The notes beneath the pieces are model-generated. The model had not been told where the DNA came from. It saw nothing but the letters and a program-made list of their open reading frames with translations, and searched no databases. 64,000 nucleotides of DNA from Adineta steineri. Its lineage: Eukaryota > Rotifera > Eurotatoria > Adinetida > Adinetidae. Location: NCBI GenBank assembly GCA_905250115.1, contig CAJNOI010000038.1, positions 526,308-590,307 on the forward strand. Reading direction: 5' to 3'. Position 1 is the stretch's first letter; every line of letters starts with the position of its first letter. A program made the position numbers and the translations under genes. Shown here piece by piece: positions 35,517 to 49,291 of this stretch.

Positions 35517-36798
35517 GATTATTGTAACAAATGCAATTTTTTTACACTCAAACACTTGTCCAGCATGATAATGATATATAATGAGAGAGAAAAAAACGAG
35601 ACCAAGGTTAATACGTGACTATATTATTAATGTGTAAGAATGTTTATATTGAAAATAGAAAAATGTGTTAAATTTGTTAGTTTTGATTTCTTTGCTTTTA
35701 TTTAGTTATATATATGTAGTACAATTGAATTCATAGCATGTTAAAATAAGAATAAATAATATATATATGTATTTATATTATTGATCCTATTCTCAAGTGT
35801 ATAAGATAGCTTTTTTTTCTCGATGCATGCATGACATGAATGTTTCTTTCTGATTAAAACTATTAATGAATCTTTCTAAATGATACATTAGTTGTGATAA
35901 GCAAAAAACTTTTATTTATTATATAATAGAAACAATTGATTCACTTTTTCGAAAATTTATACCTTTTAAATAATATAATTAATATAGCATAAAAAAATTT
36001 TTTTTTCTTTGTTACTTATTATAAATTATTCTAATTTCAAGAAAAATAATTCATTTATCTAGGATGATTACTCGGAAATACTTTTTGCATTATGCTTTAT
36101 AGATTGAGGCTAAAAGGGGCATCAAATTATTTCATAGCACGATGTCAACTCAAATTTCTTATTTAATAATTCAAATAACTACTTCTATAAGAACAAAAAA
36201 GAAAAAGAAAGAAAGAAGAATTAAGTAACCATAAAAATAAATATTTTATACACATCTTATTCTTTTCAAAGATTTATTTCAACAAAATTCCCATGATGCA
36301 CATCTAGATGTGATCGGTTGCAATACTATTATCCAGATCTCGATACTATCGTTCTTTATTTTTGTGAATGCAGACAAGACATAGATATTTGTTGACATCG
36401 ATGATAAAATGACAAGCTTTTTCTTCTTCCTCTCTCTCTCTTCCTACATCACTACTTGAACATGAAAAGATTGAACTAAATAAAGACTTTTATGATGATA
36501 GAATAATTCATCTTAATCAAGACACAAGAAGAAAAAAAATGAAGTGGAAAAAAGAGAACGAAGCTAGTTCATTTAATTGTTCTCTTGTGAATAGATGTAT
36601 GAAAACTTCGATTTGAATATATGTCTCATTGAGTGAATGTATGTTAGAGAAGAAAAGGAAAAAAAACGAGAAATAGACATACATCAGTAAAATCTCTAGA
36701 GTACTTTGAAAATAGATAGGAGAGAGAAGAATGTGTCGTGAATAATTGAGCGTGCAACTATATAACGAGAAGTATACGTAGACAGTTGGTTACTTAAC
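35517..36798. promoter_or_regulatory. Region between two divergent innexins
   Basis: 1.28 kb of AT-rich sequence between the start codons; promoters of both innexins are expected here. No specific elements called, and no gene seen. Confidence 0.35.
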
Positions 36799-38573
36799 AT
36801 GGCACATTATCACAAACGACCATATCCCAGGTAAATTTTTCTTTATATACTAATACAAAGTATTTAAACATGAACTTTTAGTTCGGAAAAAAAAGCTAAA
36901 ATCTAATAATAGATGTCAAATTATTTTATTCAAATAATGTCTATTCTATTGAGCAATTGTATAAAATAAATTATGTTTTCGATTTTTCTTTATATAAATG
37001 TCATTATGACAAAATTCAATTAATATGTCTTTCTTGATTTATGACAATTAGATTATTGATTAAGTTAAATTCTTATTATTCTACAGAAATATAAATCCTC
37101 ACCGCAAGTTAAATTAAAAAAAAACAATAGTTTAAATTATAATCAATAGATATATGCAAGCTTTGCTTTTCTTTTGTATATCTTTATTGAAAGTAAAAAC
37201 AATTTATATATTTTGAGTATTAAAGATCTAAATATTCCGAATAACTGAAATAAAATTCTTGCATGTTATCTTATCATAGATCATATGAAAGTAGTCAATA
37301 TAAATTATTCCAGGTTCCTCTTTACCTTATTAAATTTTGATGAATACAACACGACATAATTCACACGATATATATTGTTAATAATTAAAAAAATTTCGTC
37401 ACAATAAACTTTGATTTCTAATTTAGGTTTGATATTTACTCAATACTTCGTTATTATAGTGGTTTTGGTCGATATGATGATGATTTTATTGATCGTTTAT
37501 CACGTTATTATTCTGTACTTATCTTTTCAATATTTGTTCTTATTGTTTCATCAGTTCAATTTGTTGGTAAACCAATATCATGTTTTACTCCAGCATCATT
37601 TACAAATGCTCATGTAACTTATGCGGATTTTGTTTGTTGGATATCTGATACTTATTTTGTTTCAATTGATTCAGAAATTCCTGATTTAGATGAATCAGAA
37701 ATACGACAAAGTTCCTATACAATACGTTTTTATCAATATGTACCATTTATATTAATGTTACAAACATTTGGATTTTTTCTACCAGGATTCTGTTGGAGAA
37801 GTGGTTCATCACGTTTTGGTTTACCATTACAAAAACATTTAGATCAACTTAATATTAGTCATCGATCTTTATCTGAACCACCAATATATCGTCGACAATT
37901 AATACGAAATGTTGCTATTCGTCTTGATCAACATTTTCGTATACAACCAAAAGGAAAATTAGCTAAATTAACAATATTCTATTTATTTACGAAATTTATG
38001 TATTTAATAAATATTCTTATTCAATTAATAAGTTTACATTATTTAATGAATTTTAATTTTAATATTAATGATATACTTGACCGTTTTCTTATTTATAGTA
38101 ATACAGTACGTCATGCATCATTACAATTTCCAACCAATGTTTTATGTGATTTTATTGTTCGTTTTCTTGGAAAAAATAAACATCGACATACAGTTCAATG
38201 TGTTTTACCAATAAATATATTTAATGAAAAAATTTTTATTTTTTCTTATTTATGGTTAATTATCTTATTTATATGTACAATATATAATTTATTTATACAA
38301 TGGATTTTATTTTTTTCAATTGATCGAAATATAGTTGATACACGTCGTCGTGTTGTACGTCGTACAGTATCAAAATTTTCATTAGAACAAAATCAAGAAA
38401 TTGAAACCATAAATACACATGATTATCAACCAATAACAAAAAATTTTAGTCAACGTTATTTACAGTATGATGGAATTGTTGTTATGCGTTTAATAAATAT
38501 GAATACGGATCTAATTACAATGAATGATTTAATGGATGATTTATGGGACTTATATCAAGTTAATCCACTGTAA
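36799..38573 (+). CDS. Innexin gap-junction protein, complete
   Basis: Exons 36799-36830 and 37427-38573 give 392 residues, the normal innexin length. Loop 1 has cysteines in ISCFTP and FVCWISD; the signature FYQYVPFILMLQTFGFFLPG follows. Loop 2 has the innexin pattern NVLCDFIVRFLG and VQCVLPINIFNEKIF, and the last membrane segment is WLIILFICTIYNLFIQWILF. The C-terminal tail is basic then polar. Unlike its divergent neighbour the body is carried on one large exon, so the two are not a recent duplication. Confidence 0.95.
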
Positions 38574-38990
38574 ATGAAATATGAAGTTTGACACAAAAAT
38601 AAATAAAGAAGTTCTTTTGTTACTACTAGGTTTTTCATGAATATTTTCAAGGATAAAGTAGTTGTGTGATGAAGAATAACGCATAATAACTATATATAAA
38701 TGAATTAATCGACTTAAATTAGTTTTTTTTGTCATGAATGAATATTAATAAGATTTTCATTTTCTTTTTTGACACTTTTTTTGCTCTTACAATTTTCATT
38801 GTATCTTTTTTTCTAATAAATAAATATTTATTTGCACATTATCTAAGGGACTCAGTCAATATTTTCTCTATGGAAACTAATGAAAGTACCTTATTCAAGA
38901 TATAAACATTAAAATTTATAAACTGACGATTTAATCAAATAAAAATTTAAAATCAAATTTATTCGGTTTAAGTCTTTGGATTGATTTCAG
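38574..38990. other. Intergenic, 3' flank of the second innexin
   Basis: AT-rich, with AAATAAATAAA signals at about 38598 and 38817. No gene seen. Confidence 0.4.
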
Positions 38991-39529
38991 TATACTGTCA
39001 GGTATTTGTAAAAGACGCGAAGATCCACGAAAACGGATACCACTACAAAATAGAGCTCTGTGTGCTGATACTACGAAGATCCACGAAGAGCCATATCTTC
39101 TGCTGGTTAGATAAAGCTACTCGAGTTGTATACACCCTAAATATTCCAGCTTTCTATGTGCTAGCTGAAAGAAAATAGTAAGGACGACACTTTCTCTATT
39201 ATGAAGGCTTAACCATTTTAGTGTAACTTCTCGTAACTGAGAAGGTGCGATCCTTGCTATTTTATTTCAGCAAACACATAGAAAGCTGAAATTTTCAGGG
39301 TGTATGCAAGTCGAGTGGCTCTACCTAGCCAGCAGAAAGTATACCTCTTCGTGGGTCTTCGGAAGTTGAAAAAATCAATGTGTATTGCGAAATTATTTTT
39401 ATTTTCAACCATTTTGGGTCTTCGTGAATCTTCGTAGAGTCAGCCCACACAGCTCTATTTAGTATTGGTATCCGTTTACAATTCGGAGACATTCGCATCT
39501 TTTACAAATATTCCATGCTGTCCGGTATA
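38991..39529. mobile_element. Foldback (MITE-like) element, about 540 bp
   Basis: Left arm (about 38991-39190) and right arm (about 39250-39529) are imperfect reverse complements over almost their full length, around a ~60-bp centre. Matching blocks include TATTTGTAAAAGA, AACGGATACCA, TACGAAGATxCACGAAGA, CATACACCCT and CAGCTTTCTATGTG. The ends read TATAC and GTATA, compatible with a TA target duplication as made by Tc1/mariner elements. There is no coding capacity. The right arm has about 75 extra bases. A 65-codon frame at 38981-39178 is part of the element. Confidence 0.75.
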
Positions 39530-39921
39530 GTTTTTGACCGAAGAAAAATACTTCATTGTATGATTTAGTACATAAGAATATCTATTTCTATTCAGAGACC
39601 AACAATCCAAAGCATAGCTCTATGAAATTCGTTCTTTTAGTTATATCGGAAAAAAGTCAATGTATTATCATAACATTAGTATAGATATATTTCGTAAATT
39701 ATTCAATTTGATCATCATAAATTTTCATTATTGAAAAGATTGGTTATATAGAAATCATTTGTTTTTTCTTTTATATTTAAAATTTGAATTTTTTGCAAAA
39801 TCTAGTATTGCTTAGTCTATTCTTTGTCAACACAACATAGTACATATCATATAAATCTTCCTTAATTTTCTTTGAAAGACAACAAACCATGCATTATTTT
39901 CTTCATATCGGTTTCAAGCAG
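39530..39921. other. Intergenic, 392 bp
   Basis: AT-rich; 3' flank of SLMAP. Nothing else seen. Confidence 0.4.
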
Positions 39922-42900
39922 CTACAAAAATTGCATCATCAACAATGTTCCGACTACGCGTAAATCAAAAAATGTGTGACAAAAAGAAAAAGAACGAAGA
40001 TAATTTGTAAGAAACGAATAAAGACGAGAAGAGTAGAGAGCGAAGAAGAAGAAGAAAAAAGAGAAAACATGACAAACTGCAGTTCTATTTGTACAAAGGC
40101 ACACACACATACACATTTCTCTATTCGTGGTTTTTTGTGTTTGTTTAGCACAGGAAAAGAAAAGACAAAGAAAAGTAAATTTAGTTTTCGCAAGAAAAAA
40201 CATCTCACCATGATAAAAGACAAAAGAAAAGAAAAAAAATGAGCAAATAACAACAAAGAAAAAAACAGAGATAAATACTCAGTAATTGATCATGTTCACT
40301 CTGTTTTGATACAATAGATTTTGATAATTGTTCGAGTTGAATTTGTTGTTGTTCAATTAATTCTTTATTATCATTCGTTTCTATTGTTGAACGTTGTTTT
40401 AATTGTGTAAGTTCATCACGTATTGAATTATATTCACTTGTTAAAGAACGATAACGTTCTTTTTCATCTTGATGTGCATCTTCCATAGAAGTAAATCGTT
40501 CTAAAAATAATTATATTAATATAAATGTCGATTTTTAAAAACAATTTACCTTTGGTTTCATCTAAATGTTCACGAAGTAGTTCAATTTGTTTTTGTGCTT
40601 CAATTAATTCTAAATTATCTAAAAATTTGTATTTAAATTGATTATATATATGAAAATAGATAATCTTACGTTCATTATTTGTATGTTTTATTGGAGGGAG
40701 GTCATTTGTGGGAGAAAATGGTGTTGTTAATGATTGTTCAGTTATATTCTCATGGTTTTTCACATTTGATTGATCTAATATAGAGATAGAAAGAAAATAA
40801 AAACTAAGTTTTTTTGTCTAATGTTAATATTAACCTTCATCATCATCTTCTTCTTCTTCTGTATGATTATGATTTATTGTTGAATCCATATGAACAGTTG
40901 GAATGATTGTTTGACGTTGATAATCATTTTCTTCTTGTTCAGGTGAATTCGAAGATCGATCGGTTTCTTCATTATCTCTTTCTTCTGGAATATCATCAAT
41001 ATTATTTATATTTTCATTGTTTGTAATTGATTCTACGAATAAATAATAATCGTTTATGTATGTAGAATTATATTCAATCGAAATTAATGAAGTAAAAGTT
41101 ATTTTACGAGTCTAATTCTCAGTGCTATTGCGAACATTTTAGAAATGGGAATCAAATTTTAGTAAAGAGGATCCTCTCCTCCAATTCGTGACAGCCCTGG
41201 CAAATTCTATATACCTTTTGATGTTGATTGTACATGAAATCGGCCGTGTGTTTCGATATTATTTATGCCATTCTAAAAATTTCCAATATAAACCCATTGA
41301 AATGTTTAAGAAGATGATAATACCTGATTAATCTCTTCGGAATTATTACTAATTAGAGATTTCTGTTGTTGTAGCTCTTCTAGATGCTGTGTTCGTTGAT
41401 AATAATTTTCAATCTCAGTTTGTATTCGTTGTCGTTCATTTTCCAGTTCGGTACATCGATTTTGAGACTCCTAAAAACATTTTCCATAAAAAATTAGAAG
41501 AAAATATTTTTTTGAATATTTTACTCTAAATTTAAGCTCAAATTCAGCAAGTAAAGAACGTTGTTCATCAAGAGATTGTACAAGTTGATGTATTTCTTGT
41601 TTATGTTGTTCATTTTGTTCTTCAAATCGTTTAAGTTCATCTTGTGCCATTTGCAATGAACATTCTAAAGATTTACTACGACTCGTAGCATCTGCTCGTT
41701 CCAGTATAGCTTTTTCTAATTTCTCCTAAACAAAAAAACGCAATAGAAAATTTTAAAATAATAAAATTCTTTTTCCTTACTTTTGATTCGTTTTCAAATC
41801 TATTATGTGATTGTTTTAATTGAACTATTTCTTGTGTGGTTGCATCTTCATTTGGATGCTTAAAATAATAAATTTATTAGAATTTTTCGAAAAAAATTAT
41901 TTTTTCGTACTTTTGTATGATAAATACGAATTTGATCTTCGAGTGCATTAATACGTGCTAGAAGACGATCTTCATCAATAATTGCTTGCCAACCTTCATT
42001 CGATGCTTGTTGAGTATCACGTATCACACCTTGAAGAAATTCTAATTTTTGTTCAAGCATTTGTTCACGATGCATAGCTTCCTAGAGACAAAAAATTCAA
42101 TATTTTGAAAAACAAACAAAACTATAATTAATATTTTACTTGTAGATATTGAGCTAATTGATATAAAGTTTGAGTATTGATATCAAGCTCTTTTATTTGA
42201 CTTAAAGATCGATCAATAGGACTAAAAAAAAATAAATATTTACTTTTGTTTTTCTATTGAATAAAATCATTAATTACCTTCGAGATAGAGCTTCATTACC
42301 ATCGCTATGATAGAGTTTAACTTCAATGATAATACAATTATGAGTAGCTAAATATTTATATTATTAAAATTCTATTAAATTAATAAATAAACAAATTTTT
42401 TACTTTTACGATTATTCTCAGTAACATCGACACCAAATTGAATGACATCACCAGAAAAAATTTCAAATGGTAAACTTTCTTCATTACATTTACCCAATCT
42501 TTGATTATTAACAAATGTACCATTAGAACTTTTTGTATCTTGTAATAAGAACTAAACACAAATAATATTTTATTAAAAATTGATTATTTGTTTTACTCAT
42601 ATACCTTTCCATTCTCATGCCAAAGTTTAGCATGTTGACGTGAGAGAACTTTACAATCAAAAATGGCATTATTTGGAAGAGCTTTAAGACGAGCAACAGC
42701 TCGGCCAACTTTAACATGTTCATTTAATGGAATGCAACGTTCTTGGAACGGGTGTGAATTAGGTCTACAACGGAATACACAACAAGGGAAGGACATCTGA
42801 GTTGTTGATGGTAGACCAAATGATTGATGGGATGATGAAGGGGATAAACTTCCATTTGTATTCGTTAATGAATTTAAGGATGATGGAGACGAAGGATCTT

Positions 42901-43003
42901 CAATCATAGTTAAAACTAAATCACTCGGATAAATCGAACCATTTGTATTTTCAAAAAGAAAACACGATGTTGGTGATGATGAAGATGTATGATTGTCCAT
43001 CAT
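39922..43003 (-). CDS. SLMAP: SLMAP-like FHA/coiled-coil protein of the STRIPAK complex
   Basis: Exons 42605-43003, 42404-42551, 42278-42347, 42140-42221, 41911-42081, 41781-41858, 41525-41725, 41324-41470, 41215-41272, 40835-41032, 40670-40774, 40550-40618 and 40279-40500 are in phase; a last small exon at 39922-39953 is tentative (total 659 residues). A Ser-rich leader precedes the FHA domain ([65 protein letters not shown]). Next come [20 protein letters not shown] and [14 protein letters not shown], diagnostic for SLMAP, and long Gln/Glu-rich coiled coils. SLMAP bridges STRIPAK phosphatase to Hippo kinases by phospho-threonine binding. The usual C-terminal tail anchor is not found. Confidence 0.92.
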
Positions 43004-43315
43004 CTAATAATAATAATGTTTCTATATTTAGTTAAGATGAAAAAAAACAAATAAGATAATAATAATATTATTTACATTATCTGATTAATGACCATTTGAC
43101 AGAAGTAATAATAAATAGAAGACGATGACGAGTATAAAAGAATAGTAAAGATGTCATTGAAAAATTTCTTTTTTATACATTCGAAAAAAAAAATATCATC
43201 TAAAAAATCAAATGATTTGTTTCAATACATAATAATAATAATATAAATATATTCGTAAAAAACACGAAAGTAAACAATCAATTGTAAGCAAACATGTACA
43301 AGTAAAAGACTATTT
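43004..43315. other. Spacer between BTB-kelch gene and SLMAP, 312 bp
   Basis: Both neighbours are minus-strand. It must contain the kelch gene's 3' UTR and any SLMAP promoter. No motif called. Confidence 0.4.
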
Positions 43316-46149
43316 TCAGGATGATAGCGATGAGACAGTTGTTGGTTGAGCAGATTTAATAAAGTTTTGAGGAAATCGAAGTTGAACTGTTGGAGAATAT
43401 CGAGCACGTTCATAGACAACAGGAGCTTTTATCCATTGTTGTGTATCCAAATCAAAAAAATATCCTTCTTGCATAACCATAAAAGAATTTGATGTATGAA
43501 AAACTGAGATATAAATTCGTCGACTAACAGTACCAAGTGATTGTGGCCATGTTTTTGATATAGCACCAGGTATTAAGGTTAATATTGTCCATTGATCACA
43601 ATGAATATCATATGTTTCAATTGATAACATTCCATTTCCATCATCATCAAAACCGCCAATAGCTGTAAGAAAAAATATTATTATTCAAAAAATTTAATAA
43701 AAAATTTCATTTACCAAGAATTTTATCATCAAATAAATGAAAAGCATGAGTTGTACGAGCATTTAACATTGATGCACGTCGTTCTAATTGACGTTTATCA
43801 ATTGAAAAACAATAAAAATCAGCAATTTTCGACCTAAAAGCATGAAGAATTGATATAGATCGTTAGTGATTAAATAGAAAAGCATTAACAAAGAAGATTT
43901 CAAAATAATGAGCGTTAGATTGTATTGAAACCTTGACAATCTTATAGATTCTCTTCGAATAATAAGTGATTCTTTTATTATCATAGAAAATGAATAGTAT
44001 TGTGATTTTTCTATTATTATATAGATTTATTCAAATCAACATACCATTGTCCGTTTTTCCCACCACCCAAATAAATTGAATTTTCATATGCACATGCAGC
44101 AAGTGATGAAAGTTGTGGACCATCTACTGAAAATGATTCCCATTGATCATTTTCAATAGAATATCGTTCAATTGTATTTAAATAAATACGTGTTGTTCGT
44201 TTAAATCCTTCGAATCCACCCATACTAAAAAAAATAATTTTTCACTATAAGAAAATTAATTTTTTTTTACATACATATAAATATATTTATCTATATGAAC
44301 AGCAGCAAAACGTGATCGATCACGTAATAGATTCTGTAATTTAGTCCATTCACATTTACGTGGTGAGAAACGATAACATGATTTATATTCCTCGGATGAT
44401 GATCGACGTGTTCCAAGTACATACAAATAATTATTTACAGTTATTGCACTAAATGGATACTAGAAAGAAAGAAAAAAAATGGATCTCTTATATAAATACG
44501 TGATTTTTATTCATAACTATGATTGAGAAAAAAAGAATATATCTGTTAATTAATAAAAATTATAATATTTCTCGAGATTCTATATTGTAATATTACAATG
44601 TTATTACTATTCCGATTATAATTACAGATGCATGGAATAAAATTGTTTAGAGAATTCTATATAATACTTATCATAGAATCTAAATAGTTGCACACTGAAT
44701 AAATTTTCTAATAATCATCAAAGGTTCATAAATAATCAATGAGCATTTGATGTATATGGATTCTTTTCTATTGCCTTTCACAAGTTGTATGTTAGTAGAT
44801 GTTCGTTCCTATAATATATTATTTATGATATCTTTGATTAATATTATAACAGATGAAGGTCATTATAGATGCCAGTATTTCAATAGAATTATTAGTATTA
44901 CGTTTACGAAAATATTCAAATCTAATTTTTAACTTAATACTCAATCGTATATTTAAAAAAAACGAAGTCTTATTATTCACTGATAAAATAACAATCGCAA
45001 GGCCCAATAAGATAAGTAATAGAGTATTCTTACCGGATAATTTTCTTCTAATGGTGCTTGACAAATTGTATCCCATCCATCTAATGTTGAATTCATTGTA
45101 TATAATTCAACTTCTCCAACAGCAACTAATACTGGTTCACTTCTTATTCGACATTGTATATTATTTAATAAAGGTTGTCGATTAGGTAAAGCATAATAAC
45201 ATAATGCATCTTCAACTAATTTTCTTGTTTGTTCATTTAAATTAATTAATTCATTTTTTCGTACACAATCGCATAATTCTTCAGGTGTCATTAACATAAA
45301 ACGAATAAGTTGAAATAATTCAATAGCATACTTTTCTCTTTCATTACGATTGACTTCAATCCATGTACATGTCATAGTAAATAAATCATATTCACTATAA
45401 TTATTCATTTCTAATGTATCATTGGATAATTCTTGACATATTTGTTCAAATGTTAATTGTTCGAATTGTTCACGTGCTTGAAACATTAATGAAAGAAAAT
45501 TTTTTGATATAAATAAACGTATTATATCTAAGACATTTGATAATGAATATAGATCAGCTATTTTATATATATCAATACAATTATTTATTGTACAAGATTC
45601 AATAAGAAATTTTGAACATAAATCAATAGCATGATTAATTTGTAAATGTGTTGCTGCATGTAATAATTCATCGATATTATTAAATGTGATATCAAGTAAA
45701 CCTGAGTAACAAAAATCAATCATTGATTCAACACCAATTGATGATTTATCAAAACCTTTTAATTCAACATGATCTGATTGACTTTCACTCATATCACCTT
45801 TGAAATAAATTGCAAAAGAATAAATTGAAATTCAATAGAATCTAAACAAACCATTAAACATTGCTTTAAAATAATCTGATGTTGCAATTAATAAAAATTT
45901 ATGACATAAAAAGGATTTATTATTAATATCAATACGAAAATCACATAATTCAACATTACGACGCATTAAAGAGAGTTTAGCAAGTAAATTTTTTGCATAA
46001 TTTGATGTTCTAGTTGGACTTGTTCTTGTTAAAGTATTATTTTCAAATGAAAGTGAATCATTGTCAAAATTCTATAATAAATATTTCGAATAAAAAAAAT
46101 CGAATAAATAATCTCTTACATGATACTGTTCACAATCCTTATTGTTCAT
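43316..46149 (-). CDS. BTB-BACK-kelch protein (KLHL family)
   Basis: Exons 46120-46149, 45852-46071, 45034-45797, 44275-44459, 44045-44224, 43715-43833 and 43316-43662 give 614 residues. The BTB domain has NVELCDFRIDINNKSFLCHK and LIATSDYFKAMFNGDM. BACK spans the third exon, with CSKFLIESCTINNCIDIYKI and LELFQLIRFMLMTPEELCD-like helices. Kelch blades follow, e.g. GGFEGFKRTTRIYL, SIYLGGGKNGQW and AIGGFDDDGNG. Such proteins are substrate adaptors of Cullin-3 ubiquitin ligases; the substrate here is unknown and I cannot pick a specific KLHL orthologue. The blades are degenerate, with few canonical double-Gly motifs. Confidence 0.9.
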
Positions 46150-46470
46150 TGATATTCTGAAATAATACAGAAAAATTTATTATTTGACAGCAGTTTATTT
46201 TTAAAAATTCGAATACGACTCATTCTTATGAGAACTACACACTATATTTTTTCTTCATAGAAACTAATTGAAACGGCAATAGTATTTTTGTCAATTCCCT
46301 ATTGAATATTTCTTTATATACTATCATTTTCGTCTATCACTTACTTAAATTAATTAATCGAACATATTTTCGATCAATCTAAATGTCAAATATTCTATCT
46401 GAAATGAACAATGATAGAAAAAAGTTTTTTTTTTATTTCATAACAAGAATACATAATACACAATACAGAA
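46150..46470. other. Spacer between POLR2J and BTB-kelch genes, 321 bp
   Basis: AT-rich; must hold the POLR2J 3' end and any promoter of the BTB-kelch gene. No feature called. Confidence 0.4.
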
Positions 46471-46824
46471 TTATTCAGCACTTTGTCTATTCGTAATAGC
46501 TGATCTAACTCTATCTTCTAGAATATTTATTTCAAAAATTAAATCTTTTATCGCATTTTCCATCGCATTTATTGGAGAATATTCATGACCAGATGTTTGT
46601 ACACGTAGAATAACTTTATTTTCAAGTGGATGTGGAATTTTATAACCAGCAAATATAACTTGTGGATCTTTTAATAATTGTGCTCGAAGCATATTTGCTA
46701 ATGTATGATCTTCTTTCGCAATAGTAAACACAACTGCATTTGGTACTTTTGTATCTTTTTCAACAATAATTTTCTTTTCTCCATCTAATAATAAAAATGA
46801 TTCAAATGTTGCTGGTGCATTCAT
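46471..46824 (-). CDS. POLR2J: RNA polymerase II subunit RPB11
   Basis: A single-exon gene of 117 residues, exactly the human length. It starts [19 protein letters not shown] and contains the L/alpha-dimerisation motif [19 protein letters not shown] and [22 protein letters not shown]-terminal helix ([19 protein letters not shown]) completes the fold. RPB11 pairs with RPB3 to nucleate Pol II assembly. It lies 176 bp downstream of R3HDM4 on the same strand. It is one of very few intronless genes in the window; it could be a retro-copy, but it looks intact. Confidence 0.96.
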   Translation of the reverse strand: MNAPATFESFLLLDGEKKIIVEKDTKVPNAVVFTIAKEDHTLANMLRAQLLKDPQVIFAGYKIPHPLENKVILRVQTSGHEYSPINAMENAIKDLIFEINILEDRVRSAITNRQSAE

Positions 46825-47000
46825 CTACAAATGAAAGTAAAATCAAACTAACTCTCAAGAAATAAAATCTCATCGCTATATGTTCTCTGTTTTTCTTTTT
46901 AACACCAGGATTTAAATAGGAGGGATATAATGAATATACAAGAGAAGGAGAGAAAAAAAAATTAATAAGCAAGAATAATATATATGAAATACAAAAAAAT

Positions 47001-48717
47001 TTACAAAACGTCTTTCACTGTTCCATTCATTGTTTTAACATATTCCGAAAGTAACATTATGGGCGGAATAAATTCCATACGACGATTTTCAACTTGAGTA
47101 TATCTTTCGCCATCTCGAGTAAAACCTTTTATATGACAAAGAAAAAAAAAGAAGGAGCAATAAATTAAAATGATGATTTATATAAATATTGATTTATACT
47201 TTTTGAAATCAAATTCAAATATTGACAAACCGCATGAAGTAACATACGATCGAAACCATTAGTTAAATCTCGTAAATAAACTGAATCAGGATTTTCCTTA
47301 AAAAATGGTATGACATCATCTTCAAACCAATTTATACGTTCCTAAAGATATTTTTATACATATAGGGACAAAACAAAATTTAATTTTGAATATTTACGAA
47401 AGGTAAATGATGTCGTTTAATCATACTCTTTAATGTATAACGAATATTTGGATCAATACGACGAAAACATGTATCAGCTTCTTCTAAAATCAAATATTCA
47501 TAAACAGATTTTTGGAAAATATGAATACTACCTTGTCGATGTAAGATATTCATCGAATCATGATCATTAGTAGTTGTACGATTTTCAATCAGAACGAATG
47601 TTTCAAGATTTTCATCGCTACTGCAACTTGTTGATGTTATATTAAGATTATTATTTAATCTTTCTTTTTTCTTCTTATTTTGCTTTTTATCAGTTGCAAC
47701 CTTAACAATACGTTCTTGTTGACGTTCAGGTAATTCAACAAATTCTTGCCAAATCTAATTATAATAATAGAAAAAAAACATCCGATTTCAATAAATTAGG
47801 TCAGTATGTGTTATGTTCTAATTGTAAATTATGTGAATTTTCTAATTTGATCAACCAAAACATAGATTATTCTACTTACACGAACTGGAAAATTCAAAAA
47901 ACGTTTTTTCTTTCTCATAGAAAACAAATTAACAGCATAATTCTTTCGAAATTTTCATTTCAAAAGAATTAATTCGCATGGTCATTATATTTATTTATTT
48001 TCGTTTTATCCCAGAGGCGAATGCTCACTAAAATGAGCTACTGTGTTTCCTTATCAAAATTTTTCAATCAAATAAAACCCTTGATTAGAGAGAACCTCTA
48101 GGTAAGGGAAAGATAAACTATAAATTGTAGAAAAATTAATAATAATATATATATAAATATTCAAGAAAAAGATATCATACTTTCATTTTATTTTTACTTA
48201 ATAAAAGTTGTGCAAATGCTGAGATGGTTGTATCAACAAGATCATTGATATTGACTTCAGCAAAATCTTCATCCAAATCAGTTGCAAGATTAAGTAAAAA
48301 ACACACTGAAATTAAATATTAAATAAAGTTTGGAAGTATGATAGAAACAAACTATTTTCATGACGTCGGGCTTGTCGATGTCCTTGGCTTTGTTTACCAC
48401 CAATATTTTTTACATGTAATATTGGTTTTGGAATTTTTGAAACAGTTTTTTTAACCTTAGGTGTTCGTGTAGATGTAAGTGGAACAGGTGTAATAGTTGG
48501 TAGAGCTGATATAACCACATTTTCTTGTATATCTTCATCTTCACTTGATGATGATGTTGTATCGCTATAGAATTGTTTTGAAAAAAAAATTGATTAACAA
48601 ATATCATCAATAGATAAAAATCATTTACTCGACATGTATCAATGGATCAATAAGTGTTATAGAATTGACATTTTCAATGTCATGTCCATCACCTTCGATA
48701 TTTTTTAAAATTCCCAT
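47001..48717 (-). CDS. R3HDM4: R3H-domain protein, R3HDM4-like
   Basis: Exons 48629-48717, 48353-48564, 48181-48305, 47398-47754, 47200-47341 and 47001-47125 give 349 residues. The C-terminal R3H domain reads FDRMLLHAVCQYLNLISKSF, then YTQVENRRMEFIPPIMLLSE, matching the LLHAVCQYxDLIS and NRxxDFxPP motifs of R3HDM4. Upstream, IWQEFVELPERQQERIV corresponds to the R3HDM4 segment before the R3H module. R3H domains bind single-stranded nucleic acids; the cellular role of R3HDM4 is not well known. Several internal segments are acidic or Lys-rich and probably disordered. Confidence 0.87.
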
Positions 48718-49291
48718 TGTCTAACAAAAAACTCGTTTTCTTTTGTCTAGAATAAATAAATGATGTAAAGAAAAAAGAACGTGGATTATTTATTTGAAAA
48801 ATAAAGAAAAAAAAATTACGCAAGATAAATATATATTACATTATTGATTCGTATTTATCAGTTAAAGGAGGCTAAAGAGAAAGTGATGTATTTGATTTGT
48901 TCGTTCAGAACTCTAATTTAATCAGTAACTAATTTATGACAAGAAACAGAAGCAGATAAACAAATACAAACAAACAAGTGACGACAAGATTTGTATGTTA
49001 AATATGGAATCATTAATACAACGTCATCTATCCTTAACTAAACTATATTGTCGCCGGTTGACGGTCGACATTGATGATTTATAGGAAAAAAAAGAATATA
49101 TAACCATCCTCATTTAATTTGACTCCTTTAAAAATAATTATCGGAAAATGTTGAATATTTTGTTACTATATATACAATAGACTAGCAATCGATTTAGAAG
49201 AATATTACTTTATTTGAAGTAACTTATCTTGAATTATATATTATTTAGAAAAAAAAAATTATGTTTGTTTTTATTTAACGAGTTCTTATCG
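48718..49291. other. Intergenic, 574 bp
   Basis: AT-rich spacer between the caspase-like gene 3' end and the R3HDM4 start. No gene seen. Confidence 0.4.

Noticed and set aside
39954-40256. Three overlapping ~90-100-codon frames on both strands
   Set aside because: They are read from a long pyrimidine/purine tract inside the last SLMAP intron.
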